A DNA stretch of 64,000 nucleotides from NCBI RefSeq assembly GCF_001741865.1, contig NZ_CP017147.1:1851001-1915000 (forward strand), read 5' to 3'. Below the pieces are notes generated by a model. It did no database searches, was not told the origin of the DNA, and saw only the letters and a program-made list of their open reading frames with translations. Numbering within the stretch: the first letter of the stretch is position 1; every line of letters starts with the position of its first letter. Positions 61,418-64,000 of this stretch are shown in pieces. This stretch comes from Bosea vaviloviae (lineage in GTDB: Bacteria; Pseudomonadota; Alphaproteobacteria; Rhizobiales; Beijerinckiaceae). The position numbers and the translations under genes were made by a program.

Positions 61418-62926
61418 ATGCTCGGGACAAGAACGGCCTTTGCGGCGCTGCTGGCTGTTGCTTGCGCGGCTCCGGCCAACGCGCAATCGGCGCCGAAGCG
61501 CGACGAATTCTACTGGCTGGGCGAGATCAACAAGGCGAGCGCCGTCATCAACACGGATGAGGGGCTGCTCGACCCCGCACTCGCGCCACGGATCGCGGCA
61601 GGCCTCGACAGCATGCTCAAGGCGGCGGAGAAGCCCGGCGCCAAGCGGCCGACGCTGGTCATCACTTTCGAGCCGCTGCTGATCGAAGCCGCCGGCGTCG
61701 AGGCGACCCTGTTGCATGCCGGCCGCTCGAGCCAGGACATGCTTGCTACCGTGCGTGCGGCGATCATGCGCGATGAATTGCTGCGACTGGACGAGCGACT
61801 GCGCAAGGTCACGGCGACCATGGTCGCGCTCGCCGAGAAGCACGTCGGCACCATCGTGCCGAACTACACCAATGGCGTCGCCGCCCAGCCCAACAGCTAT
61901 GGCCACTATTTGCTGGGCCATGTCGCGGGGCTCGATCGCGATGCGCAGCGCCTGCGCGAGGCTTTCGCCCGGCTCGATCGTTCACCGATGGGCACGACCG
62001 TGCTGAACGGCACCAGCTGGCCGCTGAACCGGAACCGCATGGCAAGCTATCTCGGTTTCGCAGAGACGGTCGACAATGCCTATGACGCGGCCCAGATCGC
62101 TGCGGCCGAACTGCCGGTCGAGGTCGGCGCGCTCGCCACCAGCATCGCGTTGCATGCCGGCGCCTTCATCGAGGACGTCATGACCCAGTATGCGCAGCCG
62201 CGCCCCTGGATCCTTTTGGCGGAAGGCGACGGCAATACCTATGTCTCGAGCGCCATGCCGCAGAAGCGCAATCCTGGCCTGCTCAACAGCACGCGCAGCC
62301 AGGCCTCGAGCGTGATCACTGCGGGCATCGGGCGCGTCATCCAGGCCCATAACATTCCGCCCGGCATGAGCGACGTGAAGAGCGTGCGCGACAATGCGGC
62401 GGTGATCACCGGCACGATTGCGATGCTCGACGGATGGGACCGGATTCTGAACGGGCTGGTCATCGATCCCGCCCGGGCGCTCGAAGAGCTCAACAGCGAC
62501 TGGACGGCCTCCCAGGAGGTCGCCGATGTGCTGATGCGCAAATACAAGCTGCCTTTCCGCGTCGGCCACCACTTCGCCTCCGAAGTCGTCGACTACGCCA
62601 AGGCGAACAACATCCGGCCCACGGATTTCCCCTATGCGGAAGCCCAGCGGATCTACAAGGCCACGTTGAAGGAGATGAACGTGACGGGTTCGGAGCTGCC
62701 GCTGGGCGAGGCGGAGTTTCGCGCCACGCTCGATCCGGTCGCCATTATCCGCAACCGCACCACTGCCGGCGGACCGCAGCCGGCCGAGATGGCGCGCATG
62801 CTCGCTTTAGCCAAGCAGAAGCTGGCGCAGCAGGAGCAATGGACCAAGGAGCGGCGCGGCAGGATCGATACCGCGCTTGCCGCGCTCGACCGCGATTTCG
62901 GAAAGGTTCTGGAACGCGCCAAATGA
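61418..62926 (+). CDS. Exported argininosuccinate lyase/fumarase-superfamily enzyme
   Basis: 502 residues from ATG 61418, with GGGAGG 9 nt upstream. A clear Sec signal peptide (MLGTRTAFAALLAVACAAPANA) is unusual for this cytosolic superfamily. The catalytic loop is SSAMPQKRNPGLLNS; the other regions are TVLNGTSWPLNRNRMASYLG, GTIVPNYTNGVAAQPNSYGH and FRVGHHFASEVVDYAK. These enzymes eliminate fumarate (or a similar acid) from N- or O-substituted aspartate-type substrates. Placed 149 nt after the M20 gene on the same strand; a periplasmic C-N lyase that yields an amine for dpaL would fit. Confidence 0.85.
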   Translation: MLGTRTAFAALLAVACAAPANAQSAPKRDEFYWLGEINKASAVINTDEGLLDPALAPRIAAGLDSMLKAAEKPGAKRPTLVITFEPLLIEAAGVEATLLHAGRSSQDMLATVRAAIMRDELLRLDERLRKVTATMVALAEKHVGTIVPNYTNGVAAQPNSYGHYLLGHVAGLDRDAQRLREAFARLDRSPMGTTVLNGTSWPLNRNRMASYLGFAETVDNAYDAAQIAAAELPVEVGALATSIALHAGAFIEDVMTQYAQPRPWILLAEGDGNTYVSSAMPQKRNPGLLNSTRSQASSVITAGIGRVIQAHNIPPGMSDVKSVRDNAAVITGTIAMLDGWDRILNGLVIDPARALEELNSDWTASQEVADVLMRKYKLPFRVGHHFASEVVDYAKANNIRPTDFPYAEAQRIYKATLKEMNVTGSELPLGEAEFRATLDPVAIIRNRTTAGGPQPAEMARMLALAKQKLAQQEQWTKERRGRIDTALAALDRDFGKVLERAK

Positions 62927-63054
62927 CGGCGGTGCGTTGCTGATCGTCCGCATCGGGGCCTGATCCTCCGGGTCCCATGAACACCTCGCCGTCATTCTCG
63001 GGCGGAGCCCTCGGGTCCGATCTTCGATCGGCCCAAGGATAAACTCCGCGCAGA

Positions 63055-63084
63055 CCCGAGCATCTCCTGCAGGAGATGCTCGGG
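63055..63084. repeat. Perfect 30-bp palindrome
   Basis: Arms cccgagcatctcctg (63055-63069) and caggagatgctcggg (63070-63084). It is about 130 bp past the stop of the ASL-like gene; it could be a terminator or transcript-end structure. The half gagcatctcctgcagga also appears at 1316-1332 without its partner. Confidence 0.8.
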
Positions 63085-63174
63085 CTTGTCCCGCGCCTGT
63101 CCGGTTCGCCGCGAGCACCCGATTGAAAAGCTCCGTTCATTGAAGGCTTTCCAGCGGGCGGGCGCGAATGAGAC

Positions 63175-63232
63175 AGGCGCGGGGAACCCCTCTCCCGTGT
63201 GGGAGAGGGGCAGGGGTGAGGGCAGGCCAGAC
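63175..63232. repeat. REP-like hairpin, left member of an inverted pair
   Basis: gcgcggggaacccctctccc, loop gtgt, gggagaggggcaggggtgag. Stem cccctctccc (63187-63196) / gggagagggg (63201-63210) is perfect. The mirror-image copy lies at 63319-63375. Confidence 0.8.
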
Positions 63233-63318
63233 AACTAGATCGCGCAAGCGGCTCCGCATCGTCTCCTGTGCTTTCAGGATGAAGCCGGCGCTGCGGCTCA
63301 GTCTTACCCCAACAATCC

Positions 63319-63375
63319 GCGGCAGGCCCTCATCCCTGCCCTTCTCCCATCCGGGAGAAGGGTTCCCCGCGCCCT
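63319..63375. repeat. REP-like hairpin, right member of an inverted pair
   Basis: Reads ggccctcatccctgcccttc, then tcccatccgggagaag and ggttccccgcgcc. Its reverse complement matches 63175-63232 at most positions (cgcggggaacccttctccc, gggagaagggcagggatgag). Stem cttctccc (63341-63348) / gggagaag (63353-63360). The pair flanks about 85 bp. Confidence 0.8.
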
Positions 63376-63637
63376 TCATCCGGCGCATGACGGAATGTCA
63401 CGGTCATGGGGGCGAGCCCAGGTCTGCGGGCCGCCTCGAAATGACGACGCGATTCCGCGCTGGGGCTGCAAGCTCCGGGCAGTTGCCGGCGCCTCCTGCG
63501 CGGCCGCTGGCGTTCCACATCGCTCCAAACCTCGAATCGTGACTTCGGCTTCGGTAACCCTCGACGACGCTCCTTGTCGGCGCGCATAGCCGAGGACCGC
63601 TGCGACGCGGCTTGACCTGATCGGGGGCGCGAACTAC

Positions 63638-63675
63638 GATCCATATATAATAACAATCGATCCAACATATGGATC
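63638..63675. promoter_or_regulatory. Inverted repeat before the DapA-family gene
   Basis: gatccatat (63638-63646) and atatggatc (63667-63675) separated by 20 bp of A/T-rich sequence (ataataacaatcgatccaac). It ends 16 bp before the GTG. A GntR/LacI-like operator or two half-sites of one is inferred; the regulator would be expected beyond the window. Confidence 0.5.
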
Positions 63676-63691
63676 AACGGGAGGTTAGGTC

Positions 63692-64000
63692 GTGTTGCAG
63701 GGCATCCTTCCGGTGCTGCCGACGCCATTCACGGCGGAAGGCGGCATCGATGCCGCCGCCATGGCGCGGGTCACCGATTTCGCGCTTGGCGCTGGTGTGG
63801 ACGGCGTCGTGTTCCCCGGCTTCGCCAGCGAGGTCGACGATCTCACCGCGGCGGAACGGGCGGCCTTGCTGAAGGTCGTGGTCGAGCGCGTCGCCGGCAG
63901 GGTCCCGATCGTCGCGGGCGCCAGTGCCGCCAGCGTCGCGGAAGCGGTCGGCCATGCCCGCGAGGCAATGGGTTTCGGCGTCTCGACTGTGATGATCCAG
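63692..64000 (+). CDS. DapA-family (dihydrodipicolinate synthase/N-acetylneuraminate lyase) aldolase, N-terminal part
   Basis: 103 codons visible from GTG 63692 with GGGAGG 9 nt upstream; the gene runs off the right edge. MLQGILPVLPTPFTAEGGID and VDGVVFPGFASEVDDLTAAERAAL are the first strands of the DapA class I aldolase barrel, with AGASAASVAEAVGHAREAMG next. The Schiff-base Lys is beyond the window. Class I aldolases of this family split or form 2-keto acids; a catabolic role is more likely than lysine synthesis because of the inverted repeat and the nearby catabolic operon. Confidence 0.88.
   Translation, partial: MLQGILPVLPTPFTAEGGIDAAAMARVTDFALGAGVDGVVFPGFASEVDDLTAAERAALLKVVVERVAGRVPIVAGASAASVAEAVGHAREAMGFGVSTVMIQ

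Larger units (their letters stand above)
62927..63691. other. Long intergenic region with palindromes
   Basis: 765 bp with no convincing gene. It contains a perfect 30-bp palindrome, a pair of REP-like hairpins in inverted orientation and an A/T-rich promoter-like stretch with a 9-bp inverted repeat at the end (each listed separately). Open frames through it (for example 63168-63542, 63330-63728) have Pro/Arg-rich compositions and overlap the repeats, so they are not called. Confidence 0.6.

Noticed and set aside
63612..63651. TTGACC ... TATAAT as a sigma70 promoter before the DapA-family gene
   Set aside because: Spacer is 28 nt, far from the usual 16-18; hexamers are probably coincidental.
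63330..63728. 132-codon minus-strand frame and neighbouring plus-strand frames in 63.1-63.7 kb
   Set aside because: They overlap the REP-like hairpins and the next gene's start and have no protein-like pattern.

Overview
This 64 kb window is GC-rich chromosomal DNA, continuous at both edges, from an alphaproteobacterium that is most likely a Hyphomicrobiales (Rhizobiales) member. A Bosea-like genus is my guess from overall protein style and was not checked by any search. Supporting signs are an OlsB-type ornithine lipid acyltransferase, an aa3-type oxidase operon with two subunit III-like genes (the coxMNOP style described in Bradyrhizobium), an HWE-type histidine kinase fused to CheB and CheR, a DUF1236-type protein, a brnTA locus, and many copies of palindromic intergenic repeats of the kind common in this order. 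I see no intact transposase, integrase, phage gene or CRISPR array.

Layout. 1-17.1 kb is mostly housekeeping: the end of lepA, brnT-brnA-HAD, msrQ, an MFS exporter, uppP, GST-queG-SDR, olsB, a hybrid histidine kinase, yifB/comM, a GNAT, yqhA, msrA and a tRNA-Ser(GGA). 17.4-23.6 kb is a respiratory block: soluble cytochrome c, oxidase subunits II, I, III, III-like and IV, then a PRC-barrel protein. 24-27.3 kb (minus) is a ProVWX-type quaternary-amine ABC transporter. 27.5-34.2 kb (minus) is a flavin-dependent oxidation operon (flavin reductase fusion, aldehyde dehydrogenase, luciferase-like monooxygenase, alpha/beta hydrolase, NIPSNAP protein) below a PucR-type regulator, with a divergent amino-acid-synthesis-family gene. 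35.2-41.1 kb is an amine/amino-acid utilisation locus: class III aminotransferase and succinate-semialdehyde dehydrogenase on minus; an Lrp regulator, an orphan ProX paralogue and an M20 amidohydrolase on plus.

41.2-50.5 kb is carbohydrate-oriented: a GT4, a GH13 alpha-glucosidase/trehalose-type enzyme, some small hypotheticals, cspA, then manA, a GT4 fused to a large helical domain, and a GH130 mannoside phosphorylase-like gene in an overlapping operon. 50.8-55.3 kb holds a DUF1236-type protein, a single-domain response regulator and the 1065-residue CheB-CheR-histidine kinase. 55.6-57.6 kb holds an alpha/beta hydrolase, DUF2239, and a GIY-YIG protein sharing a promoter region with DUF2239 that contains a perfect 22-bp palindrome. 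57.6-62.9 kb is an Lrp-controlled catabolic operon: diaminopropionate ammonia-lyase, GST-like protein, M20 amidohydrolase and an exported argininosuccinate-lyase-superfamily enzyme. A DapA-family gene starts at 63.7 kb and runs off the window.

The best candidates for undescribed biology are (i) the diaminopropionate lyase/exported ASL-like lyase operon, which could release and consume 2,3-diaminopropionate or a similar amine from an N-substituted amino acid; (ii) the LLM monooxygenase operon whose flavin reductase carries an extra Nudix-like C-terminal domain without a Nudix box; and (iii) the GT4-helical-domain fusion with GH130 and ManA. Two families of dispersed palindromic repeats recur at eight intergenic loci and several times lie on or against stop codons.
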